Positions 1 to 10,169 of a stretch of DNA of 64,000 bases are shown in pieces; the stretch's first letter is position 1; every line of letters starts with the position of its first letter. Where the stretch lies: positions 1,612,001 to 1,676,000 of the forward strand of contig JADLSH010000061.1 in assembly GCA_016169945.1 (NCBI GenBank), written 5' to 3'. The notes below the pieces were generated by a model. It was not told the DNA's origin. It did no database searches and saw nothing but the letters and a program-made list of their open reading frames with translations. Both the position numbers and the translations under genes were made by a program. The stretch is from Trachythela sp. YZ-2020. Its lineage: Eukaryota > Cnidaria > Anthozoa > Malacalcyonacea > Clavulariidae.

Positions 1-491
1 TACATGAAAAGCCTGACTCGTCATAACAAAGCAAATATTCAATTTGTTAGAAGAAATATATGCGAATGCAGTGGATTCTGAAGTGCAAAAACTTTGCGAA
101 TAATGATGCTGTGGATGAAAATTGATCACCCAAGTCAAAGACAACTCGACTGCATTATAATAGACCAGTATGAGAGATGGCAAATGTATGGTTTACAAGC
201 GATTGAAAGAGTGGGAGAGAAGTCCTTGGTTTATTATGAATTCGCTGAGGTCACGAGAGTACAAAAACTGAAAGTTGAAAGATGTGTGTTCGTACATTTG
301 CGACAATTGGAGACAGATCCAGATTACACGTTTGTCTATTCGTTAATGGAGTTACATGAGAGCGCTGACAACCACGAGCTACAGTGTGTCTTAAACTATT
401 TGTGTCAAAGGAAACGGGAGTTTTACGAAGAGGAACCGCTAGAGTCTGTTACCGAGACTTTATTTTCTTTACCATCTATTTTGATTTTGAT
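1..491 (+). pseudogene. Left arm of a large inverted duplication, with remnant ORF
   Basis: An open stretch from 94 runs into the MITE that starts at 492. It encodes a peptide with 'DQYERWQMYGLQAIERV' and 'ESVTETLFSLPSILI'. The same peptide is encoded in opposite orientation at 8473-8045, where it continues for about 30 residues in place of the MITE, so this copy was cut by the insertion. DNA at 1-93 also matches the complement of about 8510-8640, so the arm extends left of the window. I do not recognise the family. The right-hand copy carries a zinc finger upstream, so this is probably the tail of a zinc-finger-type or mobile-element protein. Both copies are broken. Confidence 0.5.
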
Positions 492-759
492 CATGGTCCC
501 TATAATACAGTGTCTGGAAACGCGGCAAACTTGAAAGTTTTTAGCCTTGTCCGTGGGTTCATGTTGAGGGTATACTGAGAGTGCACGTTTTCTTTGTTTT
601 ACAAATATTAATATTCAGCTGCAGGGATTTTATTGGCTGCTTCCTTCATTATGCTGAGAGAACAATGTGTTTACAGAGCGTGAAGGTGCACAGACATGAA
701 CAAAAACATAGAACAAAAGCTTTAGATGCGTTTCCAGACACTGTGTTATAGGGACTATG
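492..759. mobile_element. MITE family A, copy 1 (268 bp)
   Basis: The ends are inverted repeats of about 30 bp: CATGGTCCCTATAATACAG... on the left and ...CTGTGTTATAGGGACTATG on the right, extended by TCTGGAAACGC and its complement. A second copy lies in opposite orientation at 41977-42398. Comparing the surrounding ORF with its inverted paralogue (8473-8045) shows this element interrupts it. There is no coding capacity. I could not settle the target duplication. Confidence 0.8.
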
Positions 760-993
760 ATGTTAGTATAGCTAAAATAAATAATATACATATTTAGTTA
801 TGTTAGAATCTTAAGCATGCATTAAAAGGTTCAAAATATATAAAAATATTTATAAAGTGTATATTTCACAACAGCGGACTTATATCACTACTTCAGAGCA
901 ATTCGTTCTTCAGCTCTAGCACGCAATATTGTGAAACATTCGTTTTTAAAAATATTAAAATCCTGACATTTTCTTATTTCCGCTGACATCGCA

Positions 994-1370
994 TTAAATA
1001 AGTTTGCCGCACTGTCTTGGAAAGAAGTATGGTGCTCGGCTCGAGCGTAGTTCTCTGCCAGGGTTGTGCCTAAGAATCTGCAGGTAATCTGGCCACGATT
1101 CGCTATAGAGGGCTTTGTGTGCTTGTTTTAGAACGCTGTATTGTGTGTTCTCTAGTGTAGGAAGCCAGCCGAGTTTAAGAACATCCTTCTCGGAGCAAAA
1201 GCGGTTAAAAATGAAACTGGCGGCGGCATTTTGGACACGTTGCGCTTTCTTTTGAAGAAAAGTAGGAAGGGGATATGTCACGGAATCGTTAAAATTTAAG
1301 TTTGAAAGTACCAAACTTTGGGCCAGATTTTTCTTAATATTCAATGGTGTCATATTCTTTATTCTCCGTA
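994..1370 (-). pseudogene. LINE 3' end: C-terminus of reverse transcriptase ORF
   Basis: The minus-strand ORF (1353-994) contains 'KAQRVQNAAASFIFNRFC', 'LKLGWLPTLENTQYSVLK' and 'HNPGRELRSS', the conserved C-terminal tail of non-LTR reverse transcriptase ORF2 proteins (CR1/L2/Jockey type). The endonuclease and catalytic RT domains are absent, as expected of a 5'-truncated copy. It is an independent insertion between the MITE and the MADF foldback. Confidence 0.75.
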
Positions 1371-1639
1371 AAGTGGCAAGTATTTAACACTTTTTCTTAA
1401 TTTTTTTTGTTAAGTTTTTTAAGTTTTTTCTCTCGATAAATTTGACTTTCTAAGACTGGTTAGGGTTAGGAAAGGGGTTAATATTGGGGTTGGGGTTTGT
1501 TTATATTTATAAGAACTTTAAATTTGTAGTACAAATCATGCGGATTGAAAGCCTGTTCGCGGGTCGTAACAATGACGTATTAATTATGCAGGCGGGATGC
1601 TTTCGTTTGCTTGGGATGCTTTCGATTGCTTACGGAAAA

Positions 1640-1735
1640 AAAATTCGCCCCGCCGCACACTAGAGCTATCAGCTTAGCAAAGTTGCACTCGTGACTGTTG
1701 GCGTAAGCAAGTTCCCCCAGTGTGCGGTGGCGTTT
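1640..1735. repeat. Short inverted repeat GCCGCACACT / AGTGTGCGGTGGC
   Basis: CGCCGCACACT near 1652 is complementary to AGTGTGCGGTGGCG near 1720. The palindromic ends look like transposon termini next to the foldback at 1837-2262. It may be the end of a Harbinger-like element, but I see no matching partner farther away. Confidence 0.35.
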
Positions 1736-1836
1736 TGAGCGCTATTGTTCACGCGTGCCATCGGCACCTGATATTCAACATGTTGAACAATTTTGTGCAC
1801 GAGTGAACATTTCCTCCAAGTGTGCGCGCGTGCAAA

Positions 1837-2262
1837 GCTATCGCCTTACAATGTCATACGAATACACATGCGTAGAAGTGCTAATCGCGACAAATAAAAT
1901 GGCGGCGAGTAGTGATTTGGTGGCTGAAGCAATGTTGGAAGACAAGATAGCTGATATTTGGCCGGACTATCCTTGTCTATACGATGTAAGGTGTCCTGAA
2001 TTTAAAAATCGAGATATGCGCGATACATCTGTTTTTCCAAGTTTTCCAGCCATTTCGTGCATAGATTTATCGCGCATATCTCGATTTTTAAATTCAGGAC
2101 ACCTTACGTCGTATAGACAAGGATAGTCGGGCCAAATATCAGCTATCTTGTCTTCCAACATTGCTTCAGCCACCAAATCACTACTCGCCGCCATTTTATT
2201 TGTCGCGATTAGCACTTCTACGCATGCGTATTCGTATGACATTGTAAGGCGATAGCTTTGCA
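1837..2262. repeat. Foldback with a MADF-domain exon in each arm
   Basis: Arms 1837-2026 and about 2070-2262 are near-perfect inverted copies around a centre of about 45 bp. Each arm can be read as the same peptide, with 'LEDKIADIWPDYPCLYDVR' followed by 'CPEFKNRDMRD', the start of a MADF (Myb/SANT-like) DNA-binding domain. The minus-strand reading continues through the centre into 'KSMHEMAGKLGK', completing more of the domain. MADF proteins accompany Harbinger transposases and are also host transcription factors. An exon turned into a hairpin arm suggests capture by a foldback element. No complete gene is present. Confidence 0.65.
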
Positions 2263-2269
2263 GTATTGA

Positions 2270-2750
2270 GCCGTGTTGAGCAGTATTGTCTCAATACTCA
2301 GCAGTATTACACTAATAAACGGTTTGCTTTTTATTTAGACGTAACAACAATTGATTAAATTAATGTTTAAGCTATGGGCCGTGCCCTTCAACATGTCCCC
2401 CATTTCTTTCGACACAAAGAATGGTTCGCCTGTGCATTCCGCGCATCACATTTCGAATCATTTCAGGCTGCTGCCGTAAAGCGTTGAATTCCTCGATTAT
2501 TGCACTGCGGTTACATTCGGTATTAGTGTTTATTGTGTTACAACAAATACTCGTTGCTCTGTAGTCAAATTTGAACCATTATTGTTACTCCAACTGGTCG
2601 TATGATTTACATGTAATTTGATTTTATGGTAATAGGAGTTATTTTAAATTCCAGAAGCAGAAGTTTATGCACTTGTGGGTTTAGCATAGTGCTCAGGCAT
2701 TCAAATTATAACAATAGGATAATTTCTATAGTGTCACTTTTTTTTGGGAC
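2270..2750. other. No recognised gene
   Basis: AT-rich sequence with a short 'GAGCAGTATTGTCTCAATACTC' style inverted repeat near 2275-2310 and a terminal-like GGACACCCTGTATA at about 2746. The latter resembles the CAGGGTG ends of the mariner-type MITEs at 40-42 kb. Nothing coding is supported. Confidence 0.3.
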
Positions 2751-2754
2751 ACCC

Positions 2755-3250
2755 TGTATACACAGAATTAATTTTTAAACACATTTACTGCTTAAAATTT
2801 ATTTTACAACGTTAACGTTAAGGTCTACAAGACAAGTTACGTTTGACAGTTCTTGGACAGTTCTTTGTTGCTAGCCCGCTTTCGTTTCTTTGTTTTGGAT
2901 TTTACTATTTTAGTAAAGAATTTTAATATTGTTTCTTTGGTGGTCTATTTCTAACAGATTTTCCACATTGCACTCTTGCAACGTTATTAAAGTTTGTTGA
3001 AGCCGAACACAGGACAGTTCCTCCTTGTACGACTGATGCTAATCTAGCTCTTTACTCGATCAATGTATTTGAAGTTATTCTAAAAGTAAGAATTTTTTAT
3101 ATCACCCGAATGAAAAGGCCCGATTTGACCTGCTTAGGCATTATCGGGCTCGATTTGACTCGATCAGGCCCGATGTCCAAATGCTTGGTTGGGCATACTT
3201 CACGTGAGCAAGCCCAAACCCGAATCGACATTTTGCGGCCCTTCTAAGTT
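2755..3250. repeat. Second block of the left inverted arm (pairs with 7120-7870)
   Basis: This segment is complementary, with substitutions, to 7120-7870. Examples are the shared TTTTACAACGTTA, GATCGAGTAAAGAGCTAGAT and GGCCCGATTTGA blocks in opposite orientation. Together with 1-491 versus 8045-8640 it makes an interrupted inverted duplication about 8.6 kb across, with the left arm split by later insertions. No ORF of note. Confidence 0.65.
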
Positions 3251-4095
3251 TGGAAGTTACGAACTTCTAAGTTTGAAAGTAAACACAGATAATTACATTT
3301 TGGAAAACAAATTTATTTCGATTTAAAACTTGCAAGTAAATATAATCTCTTCTAAGAGTTTTCAGTATAGGTAGTTCATTTAAAACGTTGGCAAGACAAC
3401 CACAAACAGACTATTGTCATTGTCACTATTTTCGTGTGCATCAGGATAACGCTGGTCTTTGAAATATTTTTTTATAAATTTTCTTTTATTAATAGTAGCC
3501 TCCAACGCTTCTGTTGGTCAAAGTTATCTTTGTTTCCATAATCGTTTTGTGTATCGGGTCTCATTTAAGGTCTCTTACCCATAAGAGACGTTCCAGATAA
3601 ATATTCTGCCAGTCTTCACGAAGTATTGGTAGGATAAGTAAGTACGCCTTACTTTTAGCTTCTTCGTCAAGACCATCTGCAGTAAAGTTCCGCGTTAGCT
3701 CTTTGAATTCTTGATACTTCCTCTTTTAAAGGTGCCCAAGGATCGCTTTCATATTCACCATCTACTTCGCTGTCAGTATTAGCTAAACTCTTCAAATTGA
3801 CGTAGCATCAGTTTTCACTTCATTGTCAGTATTATCTGACGTACTATCATCAGACTCTATGTGCTTTCTTTTTCTGCCCATCTCAGCTCTACACTGTGGT
3901 CTGAGTCAGATTCTGATGATGAGTTGTGATCTCGTACAGTATAATATTCCTTTTGCGTCTTATGTTAAAACCACGAATTCTTCGCGTGGGCAAGCACAAA
4001 CCCGAGTCGACATTTTGTGGCCCTTCTAAGTTTCGGAGTTACAAACTTCTAAGTTTGAAAGTAGCACAGAGAATTATATTTTGGAACTCTTACCC
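3187..4095. repeat. Direct duplication of a 110-bp unit flanking unassigned DNA
   Basis: The block AGCAAGCCCAAACCCGAATC...GGCCCTTCTAAGTTTG at about 3205-3305 recurs in the same orientation at about 3985-4090. A third, inverted, partial copy sits near 7110-7165. The DNA between (3305-3985) has no convincing gene. The pair may be terminal direct repeats of a small element or a local duplication. Confidence 0.5.
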
Positions 4096-4401
4096 TCTCT
4101 CTAACCTAATTTTAACACTAAGACTAACGCCCGTATTCTAAAAGCGTACTCACACTCACACTTGAGTGGCATTTCAGTGAGAAGCACTGAAGTGGGGTTG
4201 AAGTGCGAGTTTGATTGGAGTTTGAGTGTAACTGTTTTCGTTGAGAGGGCGCACTCATTTGTTAAGCAAAGTGGTTAATTTGCATTCAAAGAGCGTACTC
4301 AAGTGTGACTGACTGGAGTGCAGTATTGTGAACAATCATAAGTGCATGTTAATAAGAGTGTGATCTGTCTTGGCTGAGAAGTTCCAAAGACAACGTGCAA
4401 G

Positions 4402-5239
4402 ATGTCACAAAACAGGCAGTACCTTTCTCAACTAGAAAAGTCACTACTGACAGAGTTAGTAGCAAAGCACAAGGCTGTCCTGGAATGTAAAAGAAATGAT
4501 TTCAGGACAATATCGCAGAAAAACGCGTTGTGGGAAACGTTATCGCACGAATTCAATTCGCAGTCCGGTGTAACTAAACGGGATGCTAGACAACTTAAGA
4601 AATGTTGGGAAAATTTGAAAGCCCGTGCCAAAAAGGTCCTTGCTAAAGCAAAACGAGCCGCTAAATTAACTGGTGGTGGTGTACCCACATCACCAGGAGA
4701 CGAACAATCATCGGCTATTGCTTCAATAATTCCTGCTCAAATAGACAGCCTACAAAACCCGTTTGACGACGATAACTTCGAATCAGGTAAGGATATGCTC
4801 TGAATCACGAAAGAGTTGTTAAAGGTTAATATTATAAAAGAATACACAATAGTGTCTTAGTGCATGTCGTATTTCATTTCTCATTAATTTAATAGAAAAC
4901 GATGAAAACGACATTCAGCAAATTACAACTTCTACATTAACTCCAAATCAGCAGCTAGACCCGTCGACTGTTGTCGAGGGTGCATTGTCGTTACCATCGA
5001 CCACAAGGAAAGGAATGTCTGCGGCTCAAGAGCGTTGTTTGAGCATGCAAGAAAAGCAACATGAGGCGGAGATGGAATTGTTGGCTATTAAAAAAAAACA
5101 ATTGCTGACTGAACACAAAAGAAAGGTAGAAGTGCTTGACGCCGAGTGGGAGTATTGGAATTCAATGAGTAAAAACATAAACCTCGCTGCAGAACAACCA
5201 CAGAAACCATTCACCCGTTCTAGGATGAACACACAATAA
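4402..5239 (+). CDS. Harbinger Myb/SANT-like DNA-binding protein (two exons)
   Basis: Exon 1 is 4402-4786 and exon 2 is 4896-5239. The intron has GTAAGG at its start and TTTAATAG at its end, and the phase (1) agrees, giving about 242 residues. The N-terminal 90 residues form a Myb/SANT-like helix-turn-helix region ('LSQLEKSLLTELVAKHK' ... 'RQLKKCWENLKARAKK'). A basic linker follows, and a C-terminal coiled coil rich in Glu/Lys ('MQEKQHEAEMELLAIKKKQ'). In Harbinger elements this protein binds the transposase and helps deliver it to the nucleus and the element ends. Without the splice, exon 1 would read to a stop at 4803. No inactivating change is visible in this gene, unlike its neighbour. Confidence 0.82.
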
Positions 5240-5359
5240 TACTTGTAATGAATGATGTTAAACACATAACGGCATAATATTACGAAAATCTAATTACATA
5301 ATAATGTAGGTGTGGTAGATAATACGTGACAACTCAATTTGTCAAACATACACAGTAGA

Positions 5360-6506
5360 ATATACAGTGTACTGGAAATATTGTTTTGAAACCTTTATCA
5401 ACTATATTAGACCAGTGGTTTACGTGAAATGTTGTATTATCAAGGCGGCGCACAGCAACACCCAATCGTCCTTCATTGCCTTCAACATCTGGCATGTCGT
5501 CACCTTCCTCCGGAATATAATCAGGTTCATCAAACGGATCATTTCTCTTTCGTAAAAATTGTACAAAATAGCTGTCGCAACAATAATAGTCAGTGTCGTT
5601 TCCAGTTTTGTACGCAGACACATAGACAAGCATGGAAATAATCTCTTTAATACTCCAAATGTTCTTTCGACCGTATTTCTGGTTCGTATTTGAGACACAT
5701 TATAGCTTCGTTCTGGCCGTGTTCGGGGATTCAACAGTGGTGTCATGAGATAAGGCCGACATGGATACCCACTGTCGCCCAGTAAAACGCCATCGATGTC
5801 GCCACGTTCAAATTTTGCACATAAGCGACTGTTGTCAAAAATTCTTGCATCGTGTACGCTTCCTGGCCAACGTGCGACAATGTTTACAATTTCCAAATTT
5901 GCGCCGCAAACAACTTGGACATTGATGGAAAAATACCCTTTCTATTCCGATATAGCTCTGCATTCTGGCCCCTGGAGATGAGATTTTAACGTGGCTACAG
6001 TCTATTGCCCCAACCACATTGGGAAATCCACAAATGCGCCAGAAATTAAGCTTGCTTTGTTGTATCATATTCTCATCTGGAAATTTTATGTAATTATTCT
6101 TTAGTCGAGCAATAGCTTCCGACACTCGTTTTATAATGCGACTTGCTGATGGCTGCGATATTTCACATAAGTCTCCACATGCTAACTGAAACGTACCAGT
6201 AGCATAAAATCGGAGAGTTATCAGCAGTTGGATATCAGCGGGAATCGGTCGTCCCCTGTCGTTATGTGCCTGTATATCTGCTCTGATCATGGCCAGGAAC
6301 TCCTGAAAGGCATCCTTTGTTAACCTATATCTGCTCCTAAATTGTTCGTCGTCGTACTGCTCTACATTGAAATTATATTCTCTCCGTCTATTTCTGTTAT
6401 TGAATATCATATTATCAACAGCATTCAGTCTATTTAGCCATCTTTCGGCCATATTTACATGCAGTAAAAAATTGTGAGTGCAGGTCAAGGGACGTATACC
6501 TCTCAC
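5360..6506 (-). pseudogene. Harbinger DDE transposase (DDE_Tnp_4 type), frameshifted
   Basis: It reads in three pieces on the minus strand: 6506 to about 5930, about 5925 to 5575, and about 5570 to 5420 in another frame. The first piece has an N-terminal helical region and 'NVVGAIDCSHVKI' with the first catalytic Asp. The second has 'VLLGDSGYPCRPYL' with the second Asp and 'RNTVERTFGVLKRLFPCL' with the catalytic Glu. The acidic C-terminal tail ('DEPDYIPEEGDDMPD') lies in the third frame. All DDE residues survive, but at least two frame changes, near 5925 and 5575, break the gene. It is divergent to the Myb-like gene within the same TIRs. Confidence 0.88.
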
Positions 6507-6714
6507 TCACACTTCACTCAAAATCTGACCTTCACTTCAGTGTGAGTGGTGTCTTTGAATAGTTGGAGTGTGAGTGTAGCATTATACTCAGTGAGTGTGA
6601 GTGGACACTCATTGAGTGGTGAGTTGCACTAATTGAGAATAAGCGTCCACTCATTGAGTGTGAGTGTGAGTGAGCTTTTAGAATACGGGCGTAAGTCTAG
6701 CTCTACTTAAAGAT

Positions 6715-7030
6715 CAAGTCCTCAGCTTGACCTTTTCGATAGAGCTATACTTAGTGTTACTGTTAAGGTTAGGGTTAGGCTATAGTTAGAGTGGGGGTTA
6801 GGGTTAGAGTGAGGGTTCGAGTTAGAGTGACGGTCCGAGAGAGAGTGTTTGGGCTAGGGCTAGGTTAGCAAGAGGGTTAGAGTGAGTGTTACGGTTAAAG
6901 AATGGATTAGAGTTAGAGAGAGAGTTAAAGGGAGGGTTAGGGATAGGGAGGGGATTAGAGAAAGGGTTAGAGTGAGGTTTAGGGTGAGAGAGGGGATTAG
7001 AGTTAGAAAGAGAAGGATAAAGTTAGAGAG
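6715..7030. repeat. Degenerate GTTAGGGTTAGAGTGAGG-type simple repeat
   Basis: About 300 bp of imperfect GTTAG(A/G)GTGAGGGTTAG units just outside the right Harbinger end. It resembles a decayed TTAGGG-like array but no long perfect run remains. A shorter stretch of the same kind occurs at 1455-1500. Confidence 0.6.
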
Positions 7031-7119
7031 GAGATCGTGTACTTTGTAAAATTAAGTCAGTGAGGTAGCAAAAATAGGAGAAAGATATCTGTTTGGCCAA
7101 AAGAGTAGACAGAGCCACA

Positions 7120-8640
7120 AAATGTTTATTCGGGTTTGGGCTTGCCCACGCGAAGTATGCCCGACCAAGCATCGGACCTGATAATGGCTAATGGGATCAA
7201 ATCGGGTCTGTTCGTTCGGGTCATCATGATTAAAAAATGTTACGTTGTTCATGAAATAGAACATTAATTGATTAGCTGTGAGTCAAATCGGTCCTGATAA
7301 TGCCTAAGCGGTTCAAATCGGGCCTTTTCCTTCTGGTCATATAAAAAAACTATTACTTTTGGAATAACTTCAAATACACAGAAACATTGATCGAGTAAAG
7401 AGCTAGATCAGTCTGGATCGTACAAGGAGAAACTGTCCTGTGTCCTATCATCTCGATCAGGTCCACTGTATGGATATCGACGAACGTGCTAAATGGTTAA
7501 AATGGAGTAAAATTGGGATTTGTGTACGAATCAGCAATCGCAAGCGATAAAGATTTAAATGTGGATAAACTCTGGAAAGACTAATAAAGCTAGCGACAAG
7601 AGGAAATGGCTGCAACTTTAATAACTTTCCAACAGTGCAATGTGGAAAATCTGTCAGGAATAGACCAGAAAAAGAAACTATATTAAAATCCTCGACTAAA
7701 ATAGTAAAATCCAAAACAAAGATGAAAACAGTGCTAGCAACACAGAACTGTCCATGAAGTTACAAACGTAATTGTAAACCTTACTAACGTTGTAAAATAA
7801 ATTTTAAGCGTCTTTTTAAGCAATAAATCTGTTTAGCTAGATAATCATAATTACAGCCTATATAATTAGCAAGACATAAAATTGTGTTAGTTTTTTGTTT
7901 GTTGCTATGCTTTTATGTGTGGCCGAATGGTATGGCGTTGAGTTTTAAAAGTCCCATTGGCGAACATTTGTTGGCAAAGTTGGAGAACATTTATTTAAAA
8001 TCATACATTTAGTTCTAAGACAAAATAAAAACTACGACTGCTCACTAACTTCTTCTACAAGTTTTTCTCCAAATATTCTGATTAACTTTCTTATGATTCG
8101 TCTCATGACTCTTGAATTGTTTGCCTGTCCCCTTCACAGTATATATCAAAATAGATGGTAAAGAAAATATAGTCTCGGTAACAGACTCTAGCGGTTCCTC
8201 TTCGTAAAACTCCCGTCTCCCATGACATAAATAGTTTAAGATACACTGTAGCTCGTGGTTGTTAGCGCTTTCATGTAACTCCATTAACGAATATACAAAC
8301 GCGGAATCTCGATCTTTCCCCAATTGTCGCAAATGTTCGAACACATATCTTTCAACCTTCAGTTTTAGTACTCTCGTGACCTCAGCGAATTCATACCAAA
8401 CCACGCACTTTTTTTTCACTCTTTCAATCGCTTGTAAACCATACATTTGCCATCTCTCATACTGGTCCATCATAAGGCAGTCGTGTTACTATCCCTTCGA
8501 CTTGGGTGATAAATTTTACATCCACAGCATAATTCCTCGCAAAGTTATTGCGCTTCAGAATACACTGCATTCGCATATATTTCTTCTAACAAATTGAATA
8601 TCTGTTTTGTCGATGATGAGTCAGGCTTTCCATGTAGGCA
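7120..8640. repeat. Right arm of the large inverted duplication
   Basis: It pairs with 2755-3250 (through 7120-7870) and with 1-491 (through 8045-8640). Unlike the left arm it is continuous, which shows that the left-arm material between 492 and 2755 was inserted later. It contains the pseudogene at 8045-8868. Confidence 0.65.
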
Positions 8641-8868
8641 ATCCATTGTTGAGAAATGACGCTTCAAGTCGGCTGAACGTGTGAAAACTTTATCACATTC
8701 TACACAGCACAGCCCAGGTTTTTCCGCGGTTGTTTCGACATCGTCTTGCCAATCATTTCATTCGTCTAGCACTTGCTGTTGGGTTTCTGGCGACCAAGAA
8801 TCAAACATTTCATCAACAGTCAACGAACAAATCTGGCGGTTGACCTCCTCGTCCTCTAGGTCAGCCAT
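8045..8868 (-). pseudogene. Zinc-finger-type ORF remnant
   Basis: The start codon at 8868 opens a reading frame beginning MADLEDEEVNRQIC. It passes a stop at 8760 (TGA, probably from TGG), then encodes a finger, 'CCVECDKVFTRSADLKRHF', followed by a Cys six residues after the His (C2HC-like). A second in-frame stop is at 8547. After a frame change the peptide 'MMDQYERWQMYGLQAIERV' (8473 to 8045) follows. The same downstream peptide lies inverted at 94-491. I do not recognise the full protein. Two stops and frame changes mark it as dead. It may be a transposon-borne DNA-binding protein or an old host gene. Confidence 0.5.
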
Positions 8869-8899
8869 AAATTGATCTCTCCTATAGAGTAGAAATTGT

Positions 8900-9710
8900 A
8901 TTAACAAAAATCCAACTATATCAAACCGAATGTCAAAATCAACTTACCAAATGTTCTCCTGATACTCGTGAGCCACTGTATAAAGTGTATTTCTTAACGA
9001 GCGAAATCCAAAGCAATGTCGCTAGAGAGATGTTGTTATGATCGTTGTAGAAATGTACTGTGTTTGAAACATAAAGCTTTCGTAATTTATACGGACGCTG
9101 AGCTATTGTGATGAAAATGCTAAGTGAGCATTAAACGGTTATTTCGCCCAAACAAGTCCTTTGACTTAATCCCCTAATTAATTAAACTTTTGTGTTTTTC
9201 ACGAGTGATAGTTTACACTTGCAACCAATGCATCAACATATCGCCTGTATAGATTTCACTACATAAACACTTGATCATGAAACTTTGTAAACTTATTAGG
9301 TTAAGCGTCGCTATATTGGTTGTCTAAAAAAGGAAACACTTCACCAGATAGGAAATTTAAGGAGTTTATAAATCCATGCGATATTTTTACACACAAAATA
9401 TACTGAGCTCAGCAAAATCACTTAGTCTGGTGCCGTGACGTTATTGCATATTAATGATGGTTGAGAGGTCTTAAAGGAGTGGGACCGAGTTGTATAATTA
9501 ATGATATTTATGTTAATAATGATGCGGCAACCCATATTACGCTAATAATAAGTGCGCCACCCCACGTCGTCTCATACCACCTCACGCTGCCTCACACAAA
9601 AGGGAGTCGAACGGTACGTATATTACTACTTATTTTCTTAGATTAAAGGCTATCGTTTCGCGTAAGGGAGAACGTTCTTTTAATCAACTTTATCAAACAT
9701 ATTTTTCAAG
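8900..9710. other. Region 5' of the channel gene
   Basis: AT-rich DNA where the promoter and first exon of the channel gene might lie. I find no convincing start exon: the frame open at 9461-9613 ends at a possible donor (ACG|GTACGT) but has no ATG. The true 5' exon is unidentified. Confidence 0.3.
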
Positions 9711-10169
9711 GTTCACCGTTGCCTAGCAGGGAAATTCAGCGTCGTATATTCGAAGCAGTCGACGAAGACAGTTTAAACTGCTTGGACATACTTTGTGAGA
9801 TATACGAAGAGAGTCCAATTTCTATGGATGTCAAACTTTTTCACCGACACGATTTTCTCTCTTTCTTGCCATTGGATGAGCGTCCGAGAGAGACAGCACT
9901 ACACGTCCTTGCAAGCAAACCAAAGTCAATAGAAGCAATGGAGGTTTTAGAAAAGCGACCGAAGTTCCTCGCTGATTTTTCAGACGTTCAGGATAGTCAT
10001 GGATCAACACCACTTCTCCTGGCAATAAAATGTAACAATATTGAAGTAGTTAAACTGCTGCTTCCTACAAAACCCGACGTAAACAAAAGAAATCGACATG
10101 ATGAAACGCCTATTCATGTCGCAGCCCTAAACGACCATGCCGATGTTATAAGAGAAATCCTGAAAACAT
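9711..10169 (+). CDS. TRPA1: TRPA exon: first ankyrin repeats
   Basis: Acceptor TTTTTCAAG, donor CAT|GTAAGT, ends in phase 1. It encodes ankyrin units such as 'GSTPLLLAIKCNNIEVVKLL' and 'ETPIHVAALNDHADVIREIL'. The first in-frame ATG is at about 9824, but the reading frame is open up to the acceptor-like site, so an upstream coding exon is likely. Confidence 0.88.

Larger units (their letters stand above)
4128..6691. mobile_element. PIF/Harbinger DNA transposon (decayed, 2564 bp)
   Basis: The ends are perfect 18-bp inverted repeats, CGCCCGTATTCTAAAAGC and its complement, followed by subterminal GTGAGTG-rich repeats. The flanks are TAA on both sides (4125-4127 and 6692-6694), matching the 3-bp TWA duplication of PIF/Harbinger elements. 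As usual for the superfamily there are two divergent genes: a Myb/SANT-like protein on + and a DDE transposase on -. The transposase has frameshifts, so this copy is not autonomous. Confidence 0.93.

Noticed and set aside
6715..7030. CRISPR-like or regulatory tandem array
   Set aside because: Units are degenerate GTTAGGG-type simple repeats without spacers in a eukaryotic genome.
9461..9613. Open frame ending at a GTACGT donor, as a possible first channel exon
   Set aside because: No ATG in the frame and no ankyrin-like or signal features; the peptide looks random.
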